This document shows, in pieces, positions 45,435 through 56,400 of a stretch of 64,000 bases of DNA. The position numbers and the translations under genes were made by a program. The DNA comes from Thecaphora thlaspeos. Lineage: Eukaryota; Basidiomycota; Ustilaginomycetes; Urocystidales; Glomosporiaceae. The notes beneath the pieces were generated by a model. The model did not search any database and was not told where the DNA came from. It saw only the letters and a program-made list of their open reading frames with translations. The stretch covers positions 62,001-126,000 of the forward strand of contig UWYS01000005.1 of the NCBI GenBank assembly GCA_900291925.1, read 5' to 3'. Position 1 is the first letter of the stretch, and every line of letters starts with the position of its first letter.

Positions 45435-47292
45435 TTAGGGAGCGAAGAGGAGGTCGAGGAACTCCTTCGAGGCGGGCTGCTTGGCCTCCTTATTGGCCGA
45501 CTTCTTCTGCGACTGCGAGCGGACCTCGGAGCGGATGGCGGCCTGGGCGTAAGGGTTGAGGCGGAACAGGACGGCGCGGTTGCGCAGGGGGTTCTTGCGC
45601 TGGGTGAAGGGCCTCTTGCTCTTGCTCGAGCCCTTCTCGCGGCAGACCGACTGGATTTCGCCCGAGTTGATGATGCGGGCAACGTCCGGGTTCGAGACCT
45701 TGGCGGCGGGGAGAGTGAAGCCCGACTTGGCGGCGAAGACCTCGTCGAGGCGGCCGAAGGCCGACTCGGTGAAGATGACGAAGCGGCCAAGGTGTCCGCC
45801 GGGGGCGAGCTGGAGGATGTTGAGGCGGTCGACCGAGCAGACCTCGACACCGGGCAGGTTGCGGAAGGCGTTGACAATGCCGTTGTCCTGGCCGTAGATG
45901 ACGAGAGGTCCACGGCGCTGGGTGTGGCGGCGGTTGCGGATCTTTCCGACACCGGCGCGGAGCTGGCGCGAGTTCGAGACCTTGACGACGTCAGCGTAGG
46001 CACCGACCGACTTAAGGAGAGCGACGGCCTCCTTGGTCTTCTTGAGGCTCTCGGCAGCGTCAGCGACGACGAGCGGGATCTCCTCGATCTCCTCGACGCG
46101 GTGGCCGCGGGCCAGGACGAGTGAGGGGACCGCGGTCGCGGCGAGGGCCGAAGCAGTAGCGTAGCGCTTCTGGTTCAGGTTGGTCTTGATCTGCCATCGA
46201 CGCCACAGCTTGGTCGGGGCGAACATATGACCGCCACGGACCATGTTTCCGAACGCGGCCTGCCCGGAGCGGTGAGTACCACCACCGCCGACACGGGGGA
46301 TACGGGCGACGGCACGACCGGTACCCCACGACTCGGCCGAGGTCTGGTGGCCGGCCTTCTCGGAGACAGCGTAGGGCTGGCGCTTGTTCTTGTTCACGTT
46401 GGCTGGAGGTGGGCGGGACAGAAGGTGAAGGGGGCCGGTCAGACTCGGACGCCTGCGTTGACGCTAATCCAATTCCTCAAGGGTCATCGGGCGCCTACTT
46501 ACTGTGAACGGCCTGAACGACATCAGGTCGGATGGGGGCCGTGAAGACGACGGGGAGGGGGAGGGAGCCGGAGGCGGCACCGTCGAGGCCCCTAATGTTA
46601 ACAGCTAAGCGGTGGAAGGAGCGGGGATCAGAGAAAAGGACGGCATAAATCGTCAGCAAAGCCTGCTTCCCTTGAGGATTGTCCGCCAGAGAGCGCAACG
46701 CAGCATCGATGCCAGCGACTCGACGTGACGATTCGCTCCGAGCCCCGAGAAACGGCCAGCAGCAGCAGCGCCTATTGACAGCTTTCGAGATCGGCCTTCT
46801 GTCCGTCCTGGAAATCATCAATCGTCCGGCATCCTTCCATCAACACCCGCGTCAGGCTCATCTCGTCCGTCCTTGGTCCACCCCAACGCCGTACCAGAGG
46901 GTCTTCCACCTTCCCTTTCCGACACCGTCCGACCATCGACCGTAAAACGGCATTAGTCAACCGTCCTTCCGCGTTTACCCTTGCCCGCACCTTGCCAACA
47001 TTGACAGGTTTCCATCTCGAAAGCTGCCTGGTACGAAGTGCTGCCTGTGCGTTTCTAGCCGGGGCGAAGCTCGCAACGGAGCGTTCGACGTAAGTGCTCA
47101 GGGGCGACAGCGTCGTAGGTTGTCTATGTCTGTCTGTGCCATCTGTCTGCCAGTTCGAGGTCGCTGGTGTGTCGATGCTGTAGTGGAATGTCGTCGTCGT
47201 CTGATGCTGTGGATGTCGGATGCTGTGCTGCGCTGCTGCTGCTGCTGGTGATGAAGCCGCTATCGGTGATGCTTACTCGGTCTAGCAGCCAT
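45435..47292 (-). CDS. RPL4: Cytosolic 60S ribosomal protein uL4 (RPL4)
   Basis: Three exons: 47292-47277 (16 nt), 46604-46503 and 46402-45435, in total 1086 nt or 361 residues. The tiny first exon encodes MAARP plus one base (donor GTAAGC); joining to exon 2 gives [14 protein letters not shown], and exon 2 to exon 3 gives [17 protein letters not shown], both as expected for eukaryotic uL4. Exon 3 has [36 protein letters not shown] and [14 protein letters not shown], the conserved core with the extended loop that lines the peptide exit tunnel. The C-terminal extension is basic. Intron 1 is long (672 nt), intron 2 is 100 nt. The gene is head to head with uS14/RPS29, with 653 bp between start codons. 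Confidence 0.95.
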
Positions 47293-47945
47293 TGTCGATG
47301 TCTTGAGGGGCGTAGGAGGGGGGATCAAGGGACGGGTGATGGGGAGGAGGAGGCAATCCGAGAAGGACGGCCGATGGGCTCGAGGGAGCGGGGCCGTCTC
47401 GAGCCCACCGCCGCCGCCGCTTTGCTTTGCCGCCGCCATGGCCCCATCCCTCGCCTATGCTTGCCTTGATCGCTCGCCTGCCTGCTTGCGTCGCCCCGCC
47501 GAGTTCTCGAGACAGAGACGCGGTCGGCCCGCCTCGAATTTCGACGCTGGCCCAGCAGGTCAAAAAAAAAATACAAGTTGAGAGAATCATACGCGTGACC
47601 GTTCGGCCGAGCTCTCTCGGAACAGATGAGGCCAAACTCAGAGGCAGGCCGTCGCGCCCCAGCAGCAGGCGGAAGGGAGGGCGGGCGGTTGGCAGCAGGC
47701 TCACAACCGAGGAAAAGCCACCGCCGAAGAGACAAGCCCCAACCAAGCCGAGCGGCAGGCCAGACCAGCCAAACCAGCCAGGACCAGCCAGGCAGGACAC
47801 GCGCGCCCGGCATCTCAGCCCGTCGCATTTGAGATCCCCAGACCATCCGCCAGCTCGCTCCTCTGTTCGCCACCCCTACGCTTCGCTCTCTCCGCAACCC
47901 TCGTCAAGACATCCCGCCTCCCTCACAACCTACACATAATCCATC
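47293..47945. promoter_or_regulatory. Divergent promoter uL4/uS14
   Basis: 653 bp between two cytosolic ribosomal-protein start codons on opposite strands. It contains an A9 tract (47561-47570), CCAGCCAGG/GCCAGACCAGCC repeats (47755-47800) and CT-rich leader near the RPS29 start. A shared promoter for coordinate expression is likely; I cannot name a bound factor. Confidence 0.65.
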
Positions 47946-49194
47946 ATGGCTCACAGCAACGTTTGGGGCTCCCATCCTGTGAGTAGCAGCCAGACGAATC
48001 ACCATGCTGTGCGACACCGACAACCCGACCTATCGACAGAATCGACCTCCAAGGACCAAATCCATATCGAAAACGCAAAGGCCTGGCTCCCATCGACTCC
48101 TCGGCCTGGACCACTTATGCTCGATCAAAATTCAAAAGCGTTCAAACAGACGACGGCGATGCCTTGTTGGGGTTTCAGATCGCTCGTGGACGACTGTTGA
48201 CCCCGTTTAATTCCATTTCTGCCCCGTCCCTCACTCGTATGCGCATCGACTGGCGATTTCGTAGAAGGGATACGGAAAGGGCTCGCGCTCGTGGTTAGTA
48301 TCTTGACTTGGTTCTCGAGGCGTTCCTACATGAGGCTCGGTTCGTGGACGGGCTGCAAGATGAAGACTACGGCAGGTCGGCTTTCCAAAGGTCTGGAGGA
48401 ACGAGATGGACGCATCAGGAGGAATTGAGAAGCTACGGGAAGGGGCGGCCTGAACGGGACAGATCAGCGTCACGACAGGCGGTCACAAATCCGGCCCTAG
48501 ACCTCTGGATCGACCGGTCTGTGCTGCCTTCGCTAGCAGCCGGCTGGACGCGCTATCTGGCTTGTCACCCCGCAGGCCATAGGCGCAGACGGTCACGCCA
48601 GGAAGTGGGCACGAATCGGACGGCTGCCACCGGAATGCGTCTGCGGCTGGCACTGCCACGCCTGCCACTCTCTGGTGGACGACTTCGCCCCGTCGGTGTC
48701 CAGTTGGGGCTGCCCCGGCGAAAGGACAGGACCACATCTTGGCGGCCACTGGCCGATCCCATCCGGTACATCCTGGTGCTTCCCGAGCTGGGCTCCAAGA
48801 CGTCGGGCTGGAAACGCTGGGCTGGCAGGGTAGAAGGACGGATGCATTTCCTTCGTGATTCTCGCTCTGATGTCCCGACACATTGAGTGGTCTTCAGGGA
48901 AATAGGGAAGCGTCGCAGGTCCAATGTGGCACGCCGCCTCTAGAGGCAAGGGTGGGAGGGTAGGAGAAGAATGAAGCGGCGTCGAGACGTGCAGCGCTGG
49001 GAGAGCTATGACTAAGATTCGATACGTTGCGATCTCGCCTTGCCGACACCCTATCCATCTCCACTCCCTTTTCATCTCCCCACAGCCGAGTTTGCGCCAA
49101 CCAGGGCGGTATCATCCGCAAGTACGGCCTCAACATCTGCCGTCAGTGCTTCCGCGAGAAGGCCGACGCCATCGGCTTCGTTAAGCAGCGCTAA
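47946..49194 (+). CDS. RPS29: 40S ribosomal protein uS14 (RPS29)
   Basis: Three exons: 47946-47978, 48265-48293 (29 nt) and 49086-49194; 171 nt, 56 residues. Exon 1 encodes [11 protein letters not shown], exon 2 KGYGKGSRS plus two bases, exon 3 completes the Cys and continues [14 protein letters not shown] and [18 protein letters not shown]. The C-x2-C (CRVC) and C-x2-C (CRQC) pairs form the zinc site of uS14, and the length matches the family exactly. Splice sites are TGTGAG-type/GTAG for intron 1 (286 nt) and GTTAGT/CACAG for intron 2 (792 nt). The introns are about six times longer in sum than the coding sequence. An open frame inside intron 2 (48308-48886) has no recognised domain. It is paired divergently with uL4. 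Confidence 0.93.
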
Positions 49195-49908
49195 TTGCGC
49201 CCGCCCCCCTCGACGCCTCGTTCCGGCCCAGCCCTCGCTGTGCATGTCGGTCTCGGCCCTGCTGCCAGCCCTCTAGCGCGGAGATCTTAGGAAGGCATGC
49301 ACGTGGTCCGGAACTGGGATCAATGAAGAGTCGTAAGGGGAGGCAGGGCGGGTGAAGAGGTGAAAGGAGGATGTGACGCAGACGGCAAAGGCAGCGCATG
49401 AGGATACGAGGCGCCTACATATCGGGTCGGAAACGTTCTATTCGTCGGAGGGAGGACTCCGACCATACCCCACGATCCCAGGTCCTCGAGGCGCTGCCAC
49501 AATTTGCCCTTCGCATCAAGTCCCTTTGCCTCTCGCCGCCCTTTCTCCATCCCAGTAACTTTCGAGCTCGACATCGTTTTCGGTTCTGGACCACAAGACG
49601 CCGGGACATCCCATCACCTATCGCCTCGCACACGCACACACACACACATGTACTATGGTCCTCTCTTTCATCCTACCCCTCTCCGTTTCGCTTGTAGGAG
49701 CGGTGTCCTCCCTCTGCATCGTGCACACGCGTCCTCACCTTGCATCTCTCCTCAAAACCCCCAAACCAAAATAAAAGAGCCCTTTCCACTGACCTAGCCA
49801 CCCTGTTGGGTTGATTTGAGCATGCGAGACGAGCGTCTTGTCTATGTCTTGACCTGTGTTGCGTCAACTGCTACCTAGGACGGAGGTTCCCGCCGCACGA
49901 TGATCTAT
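49195..49908. other. Convergent intergenic region RPS29/NUFIP1
   Basis: 3' flanks of two convergent genes. A CACACA patch lies at 49630-49648 and an AATAAA-like signal at about 49780. No gene was seen. Confidence 0.55.
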
Positions 49909-52512
49909 CTAGATATTGATGCCTAGTTTCCTCAACCTCTGTTCTCTCTCTCCTTCCTTTTGCCAATACGCTCTCCTTGCCTCATCCCTCTGCTGTGGCG
50001 TGAGGAGGGCCATCTGCTCACCCTCTACTCCATCCACTAAACCCCTTCCCACTTCTCCACCCGCCTCTTCAGGACCCTGTACGATCCTACTTATACAGTC
50101 CGCCAAAGCTCTCAACAATCCCACCTCTTCATGTCCCACCCTCAATCCCAGTCTGAACAGGTCAGTCTCTGTCACTTTCTTTCCTCGACTGTTGGTAGAT
50201 AGACCACCGTGCGATCGAGACGGGACAGAGGAACGCGAGTACGCCTCGTGGGCATGGGTAGGCGTCTGGTCGCTTACTCCTAGGATCATCTCGATGGCGG
50301 CGTTTCGGTACGAATTGGTCGGTAATGCATCTAGCGAGACGAGCGCTCGTTCCAGTCCTCTGCGTTTCGAGCCGGAAGGGAAGAGAGGGGAGCCAGGCGT
50401 GAGGATGTCGCGAATAGAGGGATCCGTCGCGATGTCGATGAATTGCGAGGGCAACAGAGGTTTCGGATCGTCTCGACGGAGAGGGTCGAGGAAAATCAGA
50501 GGGTCTGGTTCTGGTGGGTACTTGAGTGTCGAGAGAGGTCGGAGGAGCGGAGAAGAGGGACGGTAGAGCGTCGAGTTGAAAGGGGCCGGTGCCGTCGTGC
50601 TGTCGTCGCCTTCGCGTGCTTGGGCATCAGCGGTAGAGGTGGACGGCAGAACAGGAAGGCCACCTTCCAGCAACGGCTGCTCCAGCTTCGGCGGTTCGTC
50701 CAGGCTCTGCTGCACCTCCGCCGCCACAGTCGCCGTGCCTCCCTCCGACGATGCTGCGGCGTCGCCCTTGACCGCCGAAACGACCTCGACGAGACCGCGA
50801 CGTCGTCGCTGCTCTTCCGCCAGACCCTCTTCGCCCTCGACGTGGAGCATCATGTCGTTGTCAACGATGAACCGGATCGCCTGCGCCACCGCATCGACGT
50901 GCTTAGCAATTTCATTGCGCAGCAGCTGGTGCAAGAGGTCCGGCTGGGCAAACGGATTCGCCGGCGGGGCGCGAGGCTGCGGCCTCCGTTGCAGCGGCCC
51001 GGGTCTAACCGCGGCAGCAGCAGCAGCGGCGGTAGTGGTGGAAGTCGGGCGTCCTGCAGTGGCACTGTCGGACTGCGGCTGGTCGTGCCGCTTCCGGCAT
51101 CGATCGCCGTAAGAGCAGCGTCCTTGAAGAAAGTGCCGGCAGATGGGTCGCGTGTCGGCTGCTGCTGGCCCAGGCTCAGGGGCGGATGGAGCCGTGGCTG
51201 CCTTTGAAGATAGCTCAACGGGGGGCCCGTCCGAGTCGCTGTCGCTGTCGTTGGCATCATCGTCGTCGTCGTCGCTGGAGGAGCTGTCGGAGGACGAAGA
51301 TGAGCTGCTCAAGTTGGAGACTTCGGCTTCGGCGCCTGGCGCAGGTTTGACTCCAGCCTCGGAGGGCGGCCCCGAGTCGTTGTCAGATCCGGCCTCCGAA
51401 GCGACATCGGCGGCGGCGTCGGCTGTCTGCTTTTTGTTGGCGTCATTCTGGCTGGAGAGGCCCCAGACTCTAGACCTCTTCGTTTCCGGTTGCTCCTCTG
51501 CCATCGTTGTGGATCGGGGCACTACGGCCGTGCCTTGCGTCGCCAGCTTGTCGTGCTGCGGTCCCTGTTCTTCAAACCTCGGCCGTTTGCGCCCTGCCCC
51601 TCGCTCGCCGTAGATCTGCTCGCTCCGCTTGCGACGCTCCTCGGCCTCCTTGATCTTCTGCTCGACGTTCTCTCGCGTGGGCCAACGCTTTTTGCGCTGG
51701 TTGATCCATTCTGCGATGAGCTCGGGCGTGTTGAGCTGGATGTTGAGGCCGGCGATGGTGGCGTCCGGCGGACCGTCCAGCCCCCGTTGGGCGGCCTGTG
51801 AGCGTGCAGCATCGTCGTCGTCGTCGTCGTCTTCTGGTTCTAGGTCTGCGTCTTGGTGGTGGTGGTCGTCGTCGTCATTGTCGTCTTGCCCGCCCGTCGC
51901 CCTCGCTCTGCCTCTGGGATGAGCGCCTCTGGAGGGAGGCTGACCTCGGCTGCCGCCTCGGCCGCGTCCGCGATTACGACGTAGCCTCTCGCGTTCCTCT
52001 GCTATGAGCATGGAATCACAGCGACGGAGTTCCTCGATGCCGCCCTCGGGGTATATGAGGTGACGATCAGCCTTGTGTAGGAGCAGGCCCAGATGGGAGT
52101 TGGACGAGAAGCGGCATCGTCCCGCCGGCTGTGCATCTTCGGTGGAGCCAGAAGGGTCGCGTGGGACGGGCGTCGATGTAGATGCTGGAGCGGTGGCGGG
52201 ACGATCGATGTAGTCACATGCAAAGATGCCTCCCTGTTGGTGAGGCTGCTGATGGTCGAAATACGCGAACGGCTGGTCGTTGTAGAGGTGGGTTGTGCGG
52301 TGGTCGCTGTAGCCGCTGTCCCTTTGCTGATGCTGGCGGTGGTTGTGGCCATGGTAGCGTTGTGCTCTCTGACCATCAGCGCTTCTTCCACCACTACCTC
52401 TGCCGCGAGAATGACCCTGTCCCCTGGCTCCGCCTCTGCCGCCGCCTCTACCACCACCTCCCCTGCCCCTACCTGCTTCACCGCCTCCTGCTCGGCCGCC
52501 ACGGAAGCTCAT
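49909..52512 (-). CDS. NUFIP1/Rsa1-like snoRNP assembly factor with RGG and CCCH domains
   Basis: 867 residues, intronless, ATG at 52512. The first 60 residues are an RGG/Gly-Arg box. The diagnostic block is IQLNTPELIAEWINQRKKRW at about residues 253-272, followed by the charged helix NVEQKIKEAEERRKRSEQIYG and GRKRPRF, which is the conserved NUFIP1 domain. A CCCH zinc finger (CRHFLQGRCSYGDRCRKRH) lies at about residues 457-475. The C-terminal third has a PLLPSQFIDIATDPSIRDIL block and GLERALVSLDALPTNSYRNA. NUFIP1 and yeast Rsa1 are platforms that bring R2TP/Hsp90 and Snu13/15.5K together during box C/D snoRNP assembly. A degenerate C2H2-like element (about residues 132-152) may correspond to the finger of animal NUFIP1. 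The gene is head to head with the SNF2-RING gene. The family call is confident; whether it replaces Rsa1 fully is inference. Confidence 0.75.
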   Translation of the reverse strand: MSFRGGRAGGGEAGRGRGGGGRGGGRGGARGQGHSRGRGSGGRSADGQRAQRYHGHNHRQHQQRDSGYSDHRTTHLYNDQPFAYFDHQQPHQQGGIFACDYIDRPATAPASTSTPVPRDPSGSTEDAQPAGRCRFSSNSHLGLLLHKADRHLIYPEGGIEELRRCDSMLIAEERERLRRNRGRGRGGSRGQPPSRGAHPRGRARATGGQDDNDDDDHHHQDADLEPEDDDDDDDAARSQAAQRGLDGPPDATIAGLNIQLNTPELIAEWINQRKKRWPTRENVEQKIKEAEERRKRSEQIYGERGAGRKRPRFEEQGPQHDKLATQGTAVVPRSTTMAEEQPETKRSRVWGLSSQNDANKKQTADAAADVASEAGSDNDSGPPSEAGVKPAPGAEAEVSNLSSSSSSSDSSSSDDDDDDANDSDSDSDGPPVELSSKAATAPSAPEPGPAAADTRPICRHFLQGRCSYGDRCRKRHDQPQSDSATAGRPTSTTTAAAAAAAVRPGPLQRRPQPRAPPANPFAQPDLLHQLLRNEIAKHVDAVAQAIRFIVDNDMMLHVEGEEGLAEEQRRRRGLVEVVSAVKGDAAASSEGGTATVAAEVQQSLDEPPKLEQPLLEGGLPVLPSTSTADAQAREGDDSTTAPAPFNSTLYRPSSPLLRPLSTLKYPPEPDPLIFLDPLRRDDPKPLLPSQFIDIATDPSIRDILTPGSPLFPSGSKRRGLERALVSLDALPTNSYRNAAIEMILGVSDQTPTHAHEAYSRSSVPSRSHGGLSTNSRGKKVTETDLFRLGLRVGHEEVGLLRALADCISRIVQGPEEAGGEVGRGLVDGVEGEQMALLTPQQRDEARRAYWQKEGEREQRLRKLGINI

Positions 52513-53431
52513 CCTAGTAGATTGTGTGTCAGTGATGGAAGTTGCTGCGTTGCGAGTCGTTCGGAGGTTCAGAGGGAAGAGAGGACGTGTGGGAGTTGGA
52601 TGAGGGGAGGCGAATGATGGTATGGTGAGGAGGAGGAGGAGCGCCGACGAAGAGAGGTGCGAGCTGCAGCGGCCAAAAGAAAATGGCGAGGAAAAAACGA
52701 GGGGAAAAGGGCAAGCCGAAAAGACGGCCTGCTGGTGTGGTGCCTGAAAAAACTAATCAATCCAAAGTGGAGGCTCGTCTTGGTGGCAGAGGCCTGTATG
52801 CAGGGACCATCCATCTCTGCGCTCTCGGCGGCGCCCCGGTTTGTGTCTGCCAGGCAGCGCGCTCGACTCAGCCTCGCCGCCAGCAGCTGCGCTAGAGCCT
52901 TGCAGCTTGTTTAACTTCCTAGGCAGGCTCCTCCTTGGCGCTCCCTCCACGGCTTCCTTCCGCCCTCTCTCCTCGCCGAGCTCTCTGGCTAGCTAGCTCC
53001 AGCATCTTGCGCGCGCGCTTGGGCCTCCGCCCACACCAGCCCCCACCAAGCTCCCACCTCCAGTAGGCCGCAGTGCGAGAGCGGCTAGGCGCCCCTCGCT
53101 TTAGCTCGCCACCTGTCGCACTCCTCGTCAACCCACGCCTCCCCCTTCCTCCCTCCTCCATCCCCCCTTCTCTTTCTCCCGCCATAACCACCATCACAAC
53201 GCTCTGCACCCCTCCTGGCGGCGGCGGCCGCCCTCCATCTCTGTGTAGATACTACCGCAGACGTCGCATAGACGGCCTTCCCGCCTCCCTCTCTGTCTTC
53301 GCCTAGCGCTTCCCGAGCCCCACCCGTTGCCACGGTCCAACAGCCTCCGGCGTCCATGGCTAGGGTCAAGAAGGCGTGCAGAGCAAATAGCAACGCCGCA
53401 AAGCTATGAGGTAGAGCCAGCATCCACAGCC
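52513..53431. promoter_or_regulatory. Divergent promoter NUFIP1/SNF2-RING gene
   Basis: 919 bp between opposite start codons, with GGAGGAGGAGG near 52630, purine-rich sequence to 52710 and a CT-rich leader at 53130-53320 before the SNF2 gene. No coding feature was recognised. Confidence 0.55.
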
Positions 53432-56400
53432 ATGGTTGACAACGTTCGCCGTTCCCGCAGGCTGGCACAGCAGCCTCAGCCACAGCAGGGTCACCTAAGA
53501 GAGAACCCGTCCGACGCCACACCACCTCGCCAAGGAAGCATCCAGCGCAACTCCGAGCAGGCGGTAGACCTCTGTCACGACGCATATCGAGACGCTGCAC
53601 CCACACCGACGCCGTACGGCGGCTCGTCGCATCCCTCCACCCCTGGCCCTGCCGCTTCGTCCTCGAAACCCGCCGCAGAGCCCATCGAGCTACCCGAGCA
53701 TTCCATCCCCCTCTTCGACTTTCACCTCGAGCTGGGAGGCACTGTCGACCTCGAAGCCGCTCCAGCTGCAGGCGTGAACTACACCGAGATTGACGTCTTC
53801 CTCCCTTGCGCCCACGCAGATCTCCACCGCACCCTCCAGGCCTGGATGCTGCTGCAGAGCAGCCTCGAGCCAGCCCAGACCGACGAGGCAGCAGCAGCAG
53901 GGATGGCAAAGGTAGCAGCGGCCGCGGCTCCTGCAGCCGCCAGCGGATCATTGAGCCACCACAAGGACGAGGACAAGGTCACGGGCAACGACAAGGGGAA
54001 GGCAAGGAGCAAGTCTAAGGCAAAGCCCGTCAACGAGCACAAGAAGGGCTCATCATCACGCGGCAAGGCACGCAAGGAGTCGCCGCCGCCAGGCGAAAAC
54101 GACGACGACAAAGGTGCTGGCAATGGCCCCCGAGAGCCCAAGACGCTCGCGCTCGAGGTTGAGCTGCTGCAAACCAAGCATTACTTGTCAGACCTCGGCG
54201 TAGATGACTACCGGCACATGGGCAATCACGAGCTCGTCTTCCAGGTGCTTGCGCACGCACCCCTTCCAGTGGCCGAAAAGATCGAGGCCGAGCGCAAGAG
54301 GCTGGAAACGCAGCTGGGTTCGAGCTCTAACTTTGAAGAGTGGTTCGGCAAAGGTTAGTAGAGCATCCACTTCGACGCTGCCTCTCGGCGAGTGGCTTTT
54401 CTAGCATCATCTGCTGACGCCGGACCCATCCTTCATTCCTGACTGGACCTCTGCCTTACCACCGCAGGCTTCGACGAGACGAAGCGGAAGTTCGAGCGCG
54501 ACATCCTCCACGGCAACGTTTCGGACGAGTGCGTGCTGGGCTACGTCGTCCCCAGCGCCTTTTCTGACAAGGGCCATCCGCTGCAACATCTCGAGGAGCA
54601 CCTCGTCCCTATGGGCTGGGTAACGCTTTACGGCGAAGTGACGCTGCGCGAGCCCTTCTTCCCGCCGGACGAGCCAATCACCGGTCCGGGAGCGCCGCAC
54701 CCCTGGGGACGAGCTGAGCGGATGTCGTGGGCGTACGACCCCGGCTGGTGGGATCCGCTGACTCAGCGCCGGATCTATACAGATTCGCCGCATTCCCGCG
54801 CGCCGCCGTCGCGCCTCCTTGGAGACATGCTGATCGAGGTCGGCCTCGGACCGCCCGCGCTCCTGTACGGCGCCGATGGACATGCAGACGGCTTCATCGA
54901 GCACGCGCGGGACCTTCCCGACAACGTCCCCATCAACTCGCTGACACTGGCGCGCTCGCTGAAGCGCTTCCTCCCGTCGGTCGTCGACTGGGCAGACGGT
55001 TTCATCGAGGTCAACGAGGAGCTCAAAAGCTTTTGGAACGAGACCAAGTCGTTCTATGAGCTCCCACCTGAGCGGACCAGCCTAGCCACAGCGGTCAAGG
55101 TGGCGGTCCAGGACAAGCCGACGCCCAGGAAGCAGACGGGACGCGGCCACAACCGCAGGCGCAAGGCTGACGCAGGCCTCTATCGCCGCGGCTACTATCA
55201 GCCCTGGCGCAAGAATCACAACAACTACAAGGCTGCCGGCTCGAGCCACGACAAGCTCGGCGAGGCCCGGTTCTGGGAAGAGGCAGACGCCGAGGCCAAG
55301 GAGGATGACGAGAGCTACCTGCCGCTTGACACCAACGTTGCGAGCCTGCTCGAGATGTGTCGACCACCGAGGGACGGCGAGATGCAGGCGCCTCCGCCCG
55401 AGGCGATCCCGACGCCACTGCTCTCCTACCAGGCGCGCTGCCTCGCCTGGATGATCGACCGCGAGACGGCGCTCGACGACGAGACAGACCTGACCTACCC
55501 GACGTGGCTCGCTCTGCGGACGAAGCCGGTGGCCGAGGTCAACGCGATACGCCGACGCCTGGCCGTCGAATGGAGGCGCAAGCTCGCCGTCAACGGGCAG
55601 CAGCGCCAGCGCCAGAAGCAGCAGAAGCAGAAGGCGCAGCAGCGCATCAAGGAGGAAGAGAAGCGGCGGCAGCAGCAGCAGCAGCAGCAGAAGCAACATC
55701 AGCAACATCAGCAACATCAGCGGCAAGAGGGCCCACCGAACAAGAAGATGCAAAAGGGTTGTGGAGAGCCTTCCAAGGGCAAGGGTAAGGCCAAGGCGCA
55801 GGATTCCGCCTTCGCCGCCGTCGACGAGTCGGACGTCGTCCTCAAGGAGCCCTTTTCCGATCCTGTGGACCTCGAGCTCTACTTCGACGAAACCTCAGGC
55901 ATGGTTTCGCTGCGCCGCTTCACATGCCGCCGCCGTGAGCCGGGCGGCGTGCTGTGCGAGTCGATGGGCCTCGGCAAGACGCTCGAGAGCCTGGCGCTGA
56001 TCGCGTCGAACCCGTGCCCGGGCATCAACGCGCTGACGCCGGCCCATCGATCGCGCTCTGCGACCATGGTCTCCGAGATGGGCCCGGACGAGCTGAGGCC
56101 GCTCATATCGCGCGCCACACTCGTGGTCTGCCCCGCCGCACTGATGGAGCAGTGGCTCGACGAAATTCGCAAGCACTTCCGCAGCAGGCAGACGCCCAGC
56201 GAGGTAAAGGCCGCAGCCACCACCGTGTCTGCGTTGGGCGAGCGAGGATCGGAGCAGGGGAAGCAGCAGCCTGTCCAGCTGGCGGCGCCGGCTGTCGGGC
56301 AGAGTGGCACGGTCCAGCCGGGTGTCGTCCGCTTCAGCGACGAGACCTTCAAGTGGAACCGCTCCTTTACCCGCGCAGAGGTCCGCGACTGGACCGCGCG

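Noticed and set aside
46605..47276. Possible box C/D snoRNA in uL4 intron 1 (a TTGATGA lies on the gene strand near 46815)
   Set aside because: The nearest CTGA is about 155 nt away and there is no terminal stem, so a C/D snoRNA is not supported.
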